Positions 25,918 to 34,475 of a stretch of 64,000 nucleotides of DNA are shown here, one piece after another. This stretch comes from CALHRB01 sp964473465 (GTDB taxonomy: Bacteria; Bacteroidota; Ignavibacteria; Kapaibacteriales; UBA2268), in NCBI GenBank assembly GCA_964473465.1, contig CAYYPE010000001.1, positions 310,001-374,000 on the forward strand, in the 5' to 3' direction. Under the pieces are notes generated by a model. That model searched no databases. It worked only from the letters and a program-made list of their open reading frames with translations, and had not been told where the DNA came from. The position numbers and the translations under genes are program-made. Every line of letters starts with the position of its first letter. The stretch's first letter is position 1.

Positions 25918-27783
25918 ATGGAGTTTAATCAAAACCAGAAGATTCAGGCTTATGAATTTAAAGCAGAAATGAAACAGCTCTTGAATTTGATTATCCATAG
26001 CCTATATACACATCCGGAGGTATTTTTAAGAGAGCTGGTTTCAAATTCATCCGACGCTCTCAATAAAGTAAGATTCCGAAGACTAACCGACAATAATATT
26101 CTTGAACCAGAAACCGAACTCAAAATTACTATCAGCTTAAACAAAGATGAACAAAGTATTGCAATTGAGGACTCGGGCATTGGAATGACAAAAGAAGAAT
26201 TGATTGAGCAAATTGGAACTGTTGCAAGTTCTGGAACTCTGCAATTCTTTCAAAAATTGAAAGAGGAAAAAAATACCTTAGATGCAAATCTAATCGGTCA
26301 GTTCGGGGTTGGTTTCTACTCAGTTTTTATGGTTACTGAAGAAGTAACTATCGATACAAGGGGTATTGAAAAAGATTCAAAAGCTTACCGCTGGAAATCC
26401 AAAGGGGACGGTTTTTTTACAATTGAGGAAATTGAAAAATCAAATCGTGGCACTAAAATTTATTTTAAGTTAAAAGATGAACACAAACAATTCTGCGATG
26501 AAAACAAAGTTAAATCAATCCTGAACAAGTATTCAAATTTTGTTGACTTTCCAATTTATGTCAATGGCGAAAGGGTTAATACTGTTACTGCGTTATGGCA
26601 TAGAAGGAAGGAAGATATAAAGGAAGAAGAACTAAATGAATTTTATAAATTTATTAGCAATGATTTTGAAGCACCTCTGGGACATCTGCATCTTTCACTC
26701 GAAGGGATTTTGAATTTCAAAGCATTACTATTCATTCCACAGTCAGCTCCACATTTTTTACTAAGGGATTTCAATGAGAAATCTCTTTTGCTTTACTCAA
26801 AAAAAATATTTATTCAAGACGACTGCAAAGAACTATTGCTCGACTATCTTAAATTTGTTAAAGGTGTTGTTGATACTGAAGATTTGCCATTAAATATATC
26901 GAGGGAAGTGACTCAATATTCCCCGGTGATGGCAAAGATTAATAATATTCTAACTTCAAAGATATTATCATTTCTTGAGGACTGGTTCAATAATGATAAA
27001 GAGAAATATTTAAAGTTTTTCAGAAATTTTGGCTCAATCTTTAAACTTGGATTAAATACAGATTTTAGCAATAGGGAAAAAATTATTGATTTGATGTTGT
27101 TCGAAACCTCAAAAACAGACAAAGATGAACTAATATCTTTGAAGGATTACGTTTCGAGAATGAAAGAGAATCAAAAAGAAATTTATTATGTCATAGGCAA
27201 TTCAAGAGAAGCCATTCAGAAAAATCCGAATATTGAATATTTCCTTAAAAATGATTATGAAGTTTTATACCTGACCGATCCTGTTGATGTTTTTACGATT
27301 CCTCAAATAGGGGAGTATGATAAGAAAAAAATAGTTTCAGCAGATAAAAGTGACATTAAATTTGATGAAAGCGTTACGAATACTCCAGATGCTCTTAGCC
27401 CTGAACTTAGTAAAAGGTTACTGGATGTTTTTAAAAGGATTCTTGGTGACAGGGTTGAGGATGTAAGGGAATCCTACAGGCTTGTTGAATCCCCTGTTAC
27501 TCTTGTTGTTGGTAAATCGGGGATGGACAAACAGCTTGAAAAAATGATGCAATATATGGATAAAGAGTTCAAGGCACCAAAGAGGATACTTGAAGTAAAA
27601 ATGTCCCATCCGATAATAAAGAATTTAGCGAAGAGAATTATAGCTGATGAAAGCGATGAAATAGTCAGGATAACTGTATTGCAGCTCTTTGAAGGAGCCT
27701 TACTAATGGAAGGATATCTGTATGAACCTGCTGAATTTGTCTCGAGGATGAATGAGATCATATTAAATGCAACAAAAGTTTAA
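25918..27783 (+). CDS. htpG: Molecular chaperone HtpG (Hsp90)
   Basis: HtpG is the bacterial Hsp90, an ATP-dependent dimeric chaperone for late folding and stress protection. The 621-residue protein has the GHKL ATPase domain (ELVSNSSDALNKVR, IEDSGIGMTKEEL, GTVASSGT, QFGVGFYSVFMVTEEV), the middle domain (LWHRRKEDI, NISREVTQYSP) and a C-terminal dimerisation domain. It lacks the MEEVD tail of cytosolic eukaryotic Hsp90, as expected. Upstream there is no heat-shock element I could identify, and the next gene (queA) starts 118 bases on. Confidence 0.96.
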   Translation: MEFNQNQKIQAYEFKAEMKQLLNLIIHSLYTHPEVFLRELVSNSSDALNKVRFRRLTDNNILEPETELKITISLNKDEQSIAIEDSGIGMTKEELIEQIGTVASSGTLQFFQKLKEEKNTLDANLIGQFGVGFYSVFMVTEEVTIDTRGIEKDSKAYRWKSKGDGFFTIEEIEKSNRGTKIYFKLKDEHKQFCDENKVKSILNKYSNFVDFPIYVNGERVNTVTALWHRRKEDIKEEELNEFYKFISNDFEAPLGHLHLSLEGILNFKALLFIPQSAPHFLLRDFNEKSLLLYSKKIFIQDDCKELLLDYLKFVKGVVDTEDLPLNISREVTQYSPVMAKINNILTSKILSFLEDWFNNDKEKYLKFFRNFGSIFKLGLNTDFSNREKIIDLMLFETSKTDKDELISLKDYVSRMKENQKEIYYVIGNSREAIQKNPNIEYFLKNDYEVLYLTDPVDVFTIPQIGEYDKKKIVSADKSDIKFDESVTNTPDALSPELSKRLLDVFKRILGDRVEDVRESYRLVESPVTLVVGKSGMDKQLEKMMQYMDKEFKAPKRILEVKMSHPIIKNLAKRIIADESDEIVRITVLQLFEGALLMEGYLYEPAEFVSRMNEIILNATKV

Positions 27784-27901
27784 AAAATTTTAATCATATA
27801 AAAAAAATACTTGACGAACCCTATTTCAATATTGTATATTACACATAATAAATTGTCAATTTTTACTAAAGATTCTGTTATTTTTTAATATAGGTCAAAT
27901 A

Positions 27902-28945
27902 ATGAAACTTTCTGAATTTAAGTACTCAATGCAAAAAAACGTGGTTGCAAAATATCCTGCAGAACCAAGAGATTCAGCCCGATTGATGGTCTTAAACAGA
28001 GAAACAGGTGATTTAGAAGAGAAAATATTCAGGGATATTATCTCTTATATGCACAAGGGAGATTGTATCGTTTTAAACGAGACAAAAGTTTTTCCTGCAA
28101 GGTTATATGGTAAGAAGGAAAAAACAAACGCCAAGATAGAAGTAATGCTACTGAGGGAGCTGAAAGCACCGGAAAGGATATGGGATGTTCTGGTTGAGCC
28201 GGCAAGAAAGGTCAGAATCGGCAATAAGATATATTTTGATAATAATAGATTTTACTGTGAAGTAATTGATAACACAACTTCACGCGGACGAACTGTAAGG
28301 TTCAGCTATGATGGGAATTTGTTTGATGTTATTGAGCGAATTGGAGAGATGCCCTTGCCAGACTATATTAAAAGAGACCCCACCGAAGAAGATAAGGAAT
28401 CGTATCAGTGCGTTTTTGCCAACGACGAATGCCTTGCTTCAATAGCACCACCCACTGCCGGATTGCACCTTACCTCTGAACTATTAAAAGCAATTGAAAA
28501 CAAGGGGGTTAGAATTGCAAAAATTTTACTAAATATAGGTCAGGGAATTTTTGAAAAAATTGAAGTAGAGGATTTGACCAAGCATAGAATGTATTCTGAA
28601 TACTTTTACATTTCGAGAGAGGCTGCCGAGACGATAAATAAATCTTTGAAATCCAAAAAGAAAGTCTTTGCTTTCGGGGCAAGTGTTGTGCGTGCACTTG
28701 AATCATCAGTCTTAACATCCGGGACTGTTAAACCAAATAAGGGATGGACTGATAAATTTATTTATCCCCCTTATGAATTCAAAATTGTTAATAATCTTGT
28801 TACCAATTTTCATCCACCTGCATCTCCTTCATTGCTACTTTCAGCAGCTTTTGCAGGTAAGGAAAATTTATTTAAGGCATACAAGAGGGCAATGAAGCAG
28901 GAATATAGATTTTATGCCTACGGAGATGCTTTATTAATTTTTTAA
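27902..28945 (+). CDS. queA: S-adenosylmethionine:tRNA ribosyltransferase-isomerase
   Basis: QueA transfers and isomerises the ribosyl group of SAM onto 7-aminomethyl-7-deazaguanine in tRNA, the penultimate step to queuosine. The 347-residue protein is complete, with the family phrases ESYQCVFA, SIAPPTAGLHLT, LNIGQGIFEKIE and TNFHPPASPSLLLSAAFAG. The start ATG is 30 bases after a T-rich segment and lacks a good ribosome binding site. Queuosine needs tgt and queG elsewhere; neither is in the window. Confidence 0.96.
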   Translation: MKLSEFKYSMQKNVVAKYPAEPRDSARLMVLNRETGDLEEKIFRDIISYMHKGDCIVLNETKVFPARLYGKKEKTNAKIEVMLLRELKAPERIWDVLVEPARKVRIGNKIYFDNNRFYCEVIDNTTSRGRTVRFSYDGNLFDVIERIGEMPLPDYIKRDPTEEDKESYQCVFANDECLASIAPPTAGLHLTSELLKAIENKGVRIAKILLNIGQGIFEKIEVEDLTKHRMYSEYFYISREAAETINKSLKSKKKVFAFGASVVRALESSVLTSGTVKPNKGWTDKFIYPPYEFKIVNNLVTNFHPPASPSLLLSAAFAGKENLFKAYKRAMKQEYRFYAYGDALLIF

Positions 28946-28974
28946 TTTTATTTATCATTCCGGAATTAATATTA

Positions 28975-29000
28975 TATCTTATTTCATTAATGATAAGATA
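28975..29000. repeat. 26-base imperfect palindrome upstream of the S24 pair
   Basis: Arms TATCTTAT (28975-28982) and ATAAGATA (28993-29000) pair exactly, and the ten bases between them are nearly self-complementary. It lies about 180 bases before the UmuD-like pair and after queA. It has no T-run, so it is not an obvious terminator. It could be an operator, but that is a guess. Confidence 0.4.
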
Positions 29001-29176
29001 CTAATTATTACTCTGTTTCTAATAATAAAAAATACAACTATTGTGCATAGATGTTATTATTCTTGTTGCATTTCTATAAAGTTGATTTTATCAAAAAAAT
29101 AATTAGGATAATTCATCAATTAATTTTAATTTTATTAACGCTTTCGGGGGGTTCTTAATTTTTTTTTGGAGATTTT

Positions 29177-29602
29177 ATGAATAATGTTCAGCTATTGGAT
29201 ATGTGTTCAAGAGCCGGCACAGAGGTTCCGCTCTTTACTATGTCAGTTCCGGCAGGATATCCTGATGTAATCGAGCCGGACGTTGATAAGGTCGTTGATT
29301 TGAATGAATTTCTGATTGAGCATCCAGCAACCACACTATTTGCAAAAGTAACAGGGGATTTTGGGAGAGGGGCTGAAATAAGAAATGGTGATATCCTCAT
29401 TGTTGATAAAGGTATTGAACCAAGTGATGAAAAATATGTCTTGGTTTCAGTAAATGGAGAGATGACTGTCAAAATATACAGGGAAATTGACAATGAGAAG
29501 TATTTAATTTCAGCGAATCTGTCATTCATTCCATTAATGCGGCAAGAATATATCAGTCATCAATTAATTGGTGTTGTCAGAAAAGTTATACATCCTTTAT
29601 AA
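29177..29602 (+). CDS. UmuD/LexA-like S24 protein with cleavage site but no catalytic Ser
   Basis: The 141-residue protein aligns with UmuD along its length: VPLF (start of the arm), the AG cleavage pair (Ala26-Gly27, in SVPAGYP), VVDLNEFLIEHP, and the peptidase core ending in GVVRKVIH. In UmuD and LexA the active-site Ser lies in GDSM. Here that motif reads GDFG, with Phe62 at the Ser position, while the Lys (Lys99 in VNGEMTVKIY) is kept. So the protein has a predicted cleavage site but cannot cut itself by the usual Ser-Lys mechanism. The next gene, 14 bases on, has the opposite pattern. No umuC/dinB gene follows. Functions could include a regulated substrate for the partner, or a dead paralogue. 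Confidence 0.85.
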   Translation: MNNVQLLDMCSRAGTEVPLFTMSVPAGYPDVIEPDVDKVVDLNEFLIEHPATTLFAKVTGDFGRGAEIRNGDILIVDKGIEPSDEKYVLVSVNGEMTVKIYREIDNEKYLISANLSFIPLMRQEYISHQLIGVVRKVIHPL

Positions 29603-29616
29603 TCGGTTAATTAGAG

Positions 29617-30045
29617 ATGAAGGCAAGGAAGGTAGTTGATATTAGCCGTCAATTGAGGTTTGAATTCGAAAGTGAGCTGGTGACTGCCAAAACTCATCCC
29701 AAAATTAAAAAACATTCAAAATCCGAGAAATCTGAACTTGATTTGAGCAGAATGCTTGCACCACATCCAGAAAACACATATCTTGTCAGGGTTACAGGCG
29801 AAAGTATGATAGGGAAAAATATTTTTGACGGAGATATTCTGGTGGTTGATAGAAGCGAAAAACCAAGTTCAGGAAAAATTGTAATCGCATCTTTAAATGG
29901 AGAGCTGACAGTTAAAACCTACGTTGAGAAAGATGGGGAGGTATTACTTGTTTCGGCTAATAAAAAATTCGTTACCAGAAAAATAGAGGATTATATAGAG
30001 TTCCAGATTCAAGGCGTTGTGAAATATGTAATTCACGATTTATGA
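29617..30045 (+). CDS. UmuD/LexA-like S24 protein with Ser-Lys dyad but no cleavage site
   Basis: The 142-residue protein matches the upstream gene along the core (HPENTYLVRVTGESM, then GDILVVDR, LNGELTVKTY, GVVKYVIH). The Ser (Ser63 in GESM) and Lys (Lys100) of the S24 dyad are present, so it could be an active peptidase. The position of the UmuD Cys-Gly or LexA Ala-Gly cleavage pair reads Ala24-Lys25 in this protein (SELVTAKTHPK), and the N-terminus is basic (KKHSKSEKSE), so it would be a poor self-substrate. It starts 14 bases after its partner and ends 1 base before the convergent histidine kinase. A helix-turn-helix is not visible, so neither is a LexA repressor. Confidence 0.85.
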   Translation: MKARKVVDISRQLRFEFESELVTAKTHPKIKKHSKSEKSELDLSRMLAPHPENTYLVRVTGESMIGKNIFDGDILVVDRSEKPSSGKIVIASLNGELTVKTYVEKDGEVLLVSANKKFVTRKIEDYIEFQIQGVVKYVIHDL

Positions 30046-30046
30046 T

Positions 30047-32296
30047 TTAACTTCTCGTAGAAAGTTTTTCTGCAATTTGAGAATATTCATCAAGAGAGTT
30101 AATAATCTTATCAAGAGCTAATCTGTCGGTAAATCCACATAGTTGTTCTCCGTAATTTTTAAGGGAGTTTATTCTATGTTCCTCACCAATAGTTTTAATT
30201 TCGACAGCAAATTTCCTAATAGCTCCAATCATCATAGATTTTTTTAATTTATTGCAGGTTTCAAGCAACTCACCTGTGATTCTTTCAATCAATTCTTCAT
30301 TTAAATTCTGTTCCTCAAATTCAATTGCATTATCGGATTTATTGTTATTTTCAGCAATATTTGAGGAAGCATCAGGTAAAATTTGCTCATTTGACTTTTT
30401 GTGAGGAAGGTATTTCAGCAAAGCATCAAAAAGGTCTTTTCTTTCGAGAGGTTTTCGAATGAAACCATTGAAACCGATTTGTTGAATTTTATCTTCGTCG
30501 GATTTCATAGTGGAAGCTGTCAGGGCAATAACAGGAATGGCATTGGTGTCAGGATTTTCCTTAATAATCCGGGTAGCTTCGTATCCGTCCATAACAGGCA
30601 TTTTTATGTCCATAAAAACGATAGCCGGTTTATATTGGTTAGCAAATTCAACGGCATACTTACCGTTATTAGCCTGAATAAGTTTCAGATTATGATTTTT
30701 AAGAATTTCGATGATTAGTTGGCGGTTAACGTCCGTATCGTCAACAATCAGAACAGTTGAACCCTGAAATTCGACATCAAATGTTTCCAATGGGACAATA
30801 TCATCTCTTATCTCAATGTCAGTTTTATCTGGAATCTTAATATCTGGCAGGAAAATTCTGAAAGTGCTGCCCTTGTTAACCTCGCTTTCCAGAGTTATAT
30901 AGCCATTCATCATCTCGACAAGGCGTCTTGTTATTGTCAGACCAAGACCTGTTCCGCCATAGACTTTCTGGGATTGCCCGTCTTGTTGTCTGAATGCTTC
31001 AAAGATAACATTCATTTGTTCTTTGGGAATTCCAATACCTGTATCAATAACTTCAATAATTAAATCAAGACTTTTTTCGGATATTTTTCTGGTGTAGGCA
31101 TTTATATGAACAAAGCCGTTTTTCGTAAATTTAATTGCATTACCAACCAGATTCAATAAGATTTGCCTTAATCTTGTGTCGTCGATGATTAGATAATCAG
31201 GAACAGCGGGGTCGAGATTGTAATCTAATTCTAATTTTTTTTCATTTGCTTTTATGATGAAAATTTGTTTGACGTCCTTGAGGAGGTCTTTGAAGTTAGC
31301 AGGGTTATATTGCAATTCAAGTTTTCCAGCTTCGATTTTTGATAAATCAAGAATATCATTAAGTAAAGTGAGTAAATTTCTACCGCTTGTTAAGATTGTT
31401 TTAACGTATTCACGGTTTGTTTCATCTTTGATTCTTGTCAGCAGTAATTCACTGAAACCAAGAATAGAGTTCATAGGGGTTCGGATTTCGTGGGACATAT
31501 TAGCAAGAAATTCCCCTTTGAGTCTGCTGGCTTCGTCTGCTGCTTCTTTAGTTTTTCTGAGTAGTTCAGCTTCTTTTTTCTTTTCTGTAACGTCCTGAAA
31601 GATAGTAACGAGGCATTTTTTACCATAAAGATCAATAGTTTTAGCGGTAATGACAGCATTAACCTCCTCAGAATTTTTCTTTTGCATAACGAGTTCGTAT
31701 TCTCTGATATGGGATTTTTCGCCAATTTTATACTGAATAATCGAAAAGTCGGATGAATTTTTCCAGATGGGTAGGTTTTGTATAAGGGCGTCAGAGGGAA
31801 CATCGGATTTTTCGAGCCCGAACATTTTGAAAAAATTTGAGTTGGATTCGATAACATTACCTTCGGGGAACATTATTAATACTATAGCAAAAGGGGAAGA
31901 ATGAAGAATAGTGAAAAATGTTCCCAAGCTTTCGCTAAGAGATACTTCGGTTGCTAATCTTGCCGAAATTTCATTTTGAAGGCGTTCGTTGATTTCCTGA
32001 AGTTGAAGGCGTGAATTCTCGAGTTCCTGATTCATTTCGTTGATATAAGCCTTCTCCCATTTTTCTTTATTTATTTGCTCCTGATATCTTTTTCTTTCTT
32101 TTAAAATGAACCTTCTTCGCAGAATGAAAATTAAAATATTCAAAATTGTTAGAAAAATTAGAGAAATCAGAATTATCATACTATCTCTGCCAAAATCAGA
32201 TGTAATTATTGATTCTGCTTTTACATTGAAAGTAATCGTCAAAATCAAGAATATAAATATTAATAATATATTTGCTATTGATTGCAGTTTAATCAA
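30047..32296 (-). CDS. Membrane hybrid sensor histidine kinase
   Basis: The 749-residue protein has two N-terminal membrane segments (about residues 8-25 and 39-60), a coiled coil, a PAS-like domain (about 115-240), HisKA with the phosphoacceptor His269 in MSHEIRTPMNSILG, HATPase_c (NLVGNAIKFTKNG, DTGIGIPKEQ, GTGLGLTI), then a receiver domain with Asp563 in VFMDIKMPVMDGYEAT. The C-terminal helical region (about 660-749) resembles regions that follow receivers in BvgS-like proteins. It contains a His in GEEHRIN but not in a clear HPt motif. With only two membrane passes and almost no periplasmic loop, the signal is probably sensed by PAS in the cytoplasm. No response regulator with DNA-binding domain is nearby. 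Confidence 0.9.
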   Translation of the reverse strand: MIKLQSIANILLIFIFLILTITFNVKAESIITSDFGRDSMIILISLIFLTILNILIFILRRRFILKERKRYQEQINKEKWEKAYINEMNQELENSRLQLQEINERLQNEISARLATEVSLSESLGTFFTILHSSPFAIVLIMFPEGNVIESNSNFFKMFGLEKSDVPSDALIQNLPIWKNSSDFSIIQYKIGEKSHIREYELVMQKKNSEEVNAVITAKTIDLYGKKCLVTIFQDVTEKKKEAELLRKTKEAADEASRLKGEFLANMSHEIRTPMNSILGFSELLLTRIKDETNREYVKTILTSGRNLLTLLNDILDLSKIEAGKLELQYNPANFKDLLKDVKQIFIIKANEKKLELDYNLDPAVPDYLIIDDTRLRQILLNLVGNAIKFTKNGFVHINAYTRKISEKSLDLIIEVIDTGIGIPKEQMNVIFEAFRQQDGQSQKVYGGTGLGLTITRRLVEMMNGYITLESEVNKGSTFRIFLPDIKIPDKTDIEIRDDIVPLETFDVEFQGSTVLIVDDTDVNRQLIIEILKNHNLKLIQANNGKYAVEFANQYKPAIVFMDIKMPVMDGYEATRIIKENPDTNAIPVIALTASTMKSDEDKIQQIGFNGFIRKPLERKDLFDALLKYLPHKKSNEQILPDASSNIAENNNKSDNAIEFEEQNLNEELIERITGELLETCNKLKKSMMIGAIRKFAVEIKTIGEEHRINSLKNYGEQLCGFTDRLALDKIINSLDEYSQIAEKLSTRS

Positions 32297-32505
32297 TTTT
32301 TATACTCAAATTTCACTAACAAGAAAAAATATCGTCATTTTTTCTATGTAATTAAATAATCAGATGCGAGCAGAGAATAAATTCATTAGGAGAAAAAAAG
32401 AATTGAGTTTTATTTAATTAATTGTTAATTTACATTTGTAACTAAACACAAAAGTATTCTTTTAGTTTAACATTATAACTAATTCAACCTTTTTATAAAT
32501 TTAAG

Positions 32506-32524
32506 TTGGTTTGGAAAGAACCAA
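32506..32524. repeat. Short inverted repeat before the aminopeptidase gene
   Basis: TTGGTT (32506-32511) and AACCAA (32519-32524) form a 6-bp stem with a 7-base loop, about 30 bases before the aminopeptidase ATG. It could be an operator half-site pair or a small RNA hairpin. Confidence 0.35.
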
Positions 32525-32554
32525 TTATTATGGAATTAACATGAAGGATAAATT

Positions 32555-33529
32555 ATGGCACAAACTTCAAAACTTGAGAAATCCGTGCAAGTAGCATTAG
32601 AGAACTTTATGGGTCTATCAAATGAAGAGATTTTTTTGGTGTTAACTGATGAGTATTTAAGCGATATCGGAAGGGTTTTTTTTGAAGTTGGGAAAAAAAT
32701 TACTAATGAAGCTCTATATGTAGAAATGAAAGCAAGAGAAATCAATGGACAGGAACCCCCCGAACAAATAGCCGACCTTATGAAAAATGTGGATGTTGTG
32801 GTTTGTCCAACTTATCGCTCACTTACACATACAGATGCCAGAAGAGAAGCCTCCAGCAAAGGAGTCAGAATCGGAACGATGCCCGGAATCACTTTGGAAA
32901 CAATTGAAAGATGCTTTGGAGCGAATCCCGATAAAATTGTCGAATTGACCGAAATGGTTTTCGAAAGAATGAAAAGGGTTAGTTATGTTAGGGTTACTAC
33001 AAAAGCCGGGACAGATTTTATAATGAATATTAAGGGAAGAAGAATAATACCAAGCACAGGTGTTCTTAGAAAAATAGGAGAGAGTGGAAATTTACCCTCA
33101 GGAGAAGTCTATACTGCTCCCTGGGAGAAAAAATCAAACGGAATGATAGTATTTGACGGATCTTTTGCCGGAATAGGACTTCTCAAAACCCCAATAAAAG
33201 TTGAGGTTAAGAATGGTTATATACATAAAATTGAGGGGGGCAAGGAAGCCAGCCAACTTGAAGAAATACTCAATAAAGCCGGAAAAGACGCCAATGCTGT
33301 TGCTGAATTTGGCATAGGAACAAACTATAAAGCAAAACTTTGCGGTCAGATTCTTGAAGATGAAAAGGTTCTGGGCACAATTCATATTGCCTTCGGTAAC
33401 AATGTTTCAATGGGTGGTAAGATTAATGTTAAGAGTCATCTTGATGGGTTGGTTAAGAAACCAACAGTCTATTTCGACGATGTTATCGTTATGAAAGATG
33501 GTAAATTTACCAAAGAAATGGAAGTATAA
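32555..33529 (+). CDS. M29-type (thermophilic) aminopeptidase
   Basis: The 324-residue protein resembles the M29 metallopeptidases (COG2309; AmpS/AmpT). The family metal ligands are all present in the C-terminal half: Glu in PSGEVYTAP, Glu in AEFGIGTN, His in TIHIAFGNN, and His/Asp in KSHLDGL. The N-terminal half has the Rossmann-like region of the family (EEIFLVLTDEY, VVVCPTYRSLTHTDARREA). Members remove N-terminal residues from peptides and use Co, Zn or Mg. A helix with a run of Glu/Ala is preserved. The next gene (sirtuin) follows 29 bases on in the same direction. Confidence 0.8.
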   Translation: MAQTSKLEKSVQVALENFMGLSNEEIFLVLTDEYLSDIGRVFFEVGKKITNEALYVEMKAREINGQEPPEQIADLMKNVDVVVCPTYRSLTHTDARREASSKGVRIGTMPGITLETIERCFGANPDKIVELTEMVFERMKRVSYVRVTTKAGTDFIMNIKGRRIIPSTGVLRKIGESGNLPSGEVYTAPWEKKSNGMIVFDGSFAGIGLLKTPIKVEVKNGYIHKIEGGKEASQLEEILNKAGKDANAVAEFGIGTNYKAKLCGQILEDEKVLGTIHIAFGNNVSMGGKINVKSHLDGLVKKPTVYFDDVIVMKDGKFTKEMEV

Positions 33530-33558
33530 ATCTTCTTTCATAAAAAATTCCAATCAAA

Positions 33559-34314
33559 ATGATTGAAATACCATATACACTTCTTGAGAAGCTGTCGAAG
33601 GCAAATAGTATTGTTGTTTTGACGGGAGCGGGCGTATCTGCTGAAAGTGGTGTGAAAACCTTCAGAGACCCTGATGGGTTATGGGCTGAATTCAATCCAA
33701 TGGAACTTGCAAGTATTGATGGTTTTATGTCAAATCCGCAAAGAGTATGGAGTTGGTATCAGTATAGAGTTGAAATCGTAAAACATGTAAAACCGAATCC
33801 CGGACATTATGCAATAGCAGAAATGGAAAAGCTGTTTAATCATTTTGTATTGATTACTCAAAATGTTGATAGATTGCATCAAACTGCAGGCTCGTCCAAT
33901 CCTATAGAATTGCATGGCAACATAATTGAAAATCATTGCTTCAATTGTAAAAAGCCTTTCTATGGTGAGACTGCTCTTCCGAATGGTGAAATTCCGAAAT
34001 GCGAGCACTGTGGAGGGCTGATCAGACCCTCAGTCGTTTGGTTTGGGGAAATGCTGCCTTTCGATGCGTTAGTTAAAGCCGAAGATGAATCTGCTAATTG
34101 TGATGTTTTCTTCAGTGTCGGGACTTCAGCCGAAGTCTATCCATCTGCAAACCTTCCTTTTATAGCCAAAAGAAACGGGGCTACACTTGTTGAAGTCAAT
34201 ACAAATTTAACAAAACTCTCTAACTATGTAGATTACAGAATTGCTGTACCTTCAGGGGAGTCTTTGCCAATCCTGTTAGAAAAATACAAAGAATTTATAA
34301 GAATGACTAAATAA
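33559..34314 (+). CDS. cobB: NAD-dependent protein deacylase (class III sirtuin)
   Basis: The 251-residue protein has the sirtuin Rossmann core: LTGAGVSAESGVKTFRD (NAD-binding), ITQNVDRLHQTAG (with Asn and Asp), the catalytic His119 in LHG, four Zn-binding Cys (127, 130, 148, 151), and VGTSAEVYPSANLP. The acyl-pocket pair Tyr67-Xaa-Xaa-Arg70 (WYQYR) is the signature of class III sirtuins such as SIRT5 and E. coli CobB, which remove succinyl and malonyl groups as well as acetyl. It likely de-acylates metabolic enzymes. It lies just after the M29 peptidase. Confidence 0.93.
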   Translation: MIEIPYTLLEKLSKANSIVVLTGAGVSAESGVKTFRDPDGLWAEFNPMELASIDGFMSNPQRVWSWYQYRVEIVKHVKPNPGHYAIAEMEKLFNHFVLITQNVDRLHQTAGSSNPIELHGNIIENHCFNCKKPFYGETALPNGEIPKCEHCGGLIRPSVVWFGEMLPFDALVKAEDESANCDVFFSVGTSAEVYPSANLPFIAKRNGATLVEVNTNLTKLSNYVDYRIAVPSGESLPILLEKYKEFIRMTK

Positions 34315-34415
34315 ATCCTTATCTTTTTTTAATTATTGCCGATATTATTTATTCGAGTTTCCTTTTTTGAAATTAAGTTACAAATAAAAAGTTTTAATAT
34401 GGATTAATTTGGAAC

Positions 34416-34446
34416 TTTGTTTTTAATAAAAAAAAATTTATATTTG
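34416..34446 (+). promoter_or_regulatory. Bacteroidota-type promoter of the subtilase gene
   Basis: TTTG (34416-34419), a 19-base spacer and TATATTTG (34439-34446) match the Bacteroidota housekeeping consensus exactly. Transcription would start near 34453, about 23 bases before the ATG, leaving room for the GGAGG ribosome binding site. Confidence 0.75.
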
Positions 34447-34475
34447 CTTTTCGTAATATTTATTGGAGGTTAAAA

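Noticed and set aside
27811..27840. TTGACG and TATATT like a sigma-70 promoter upstream of queA
   Set aside because: Spacing of 18 bases is acceptable but this group uses TTTG/TAnnTTTG, and the match is expected by chance in AT-rich sequence.
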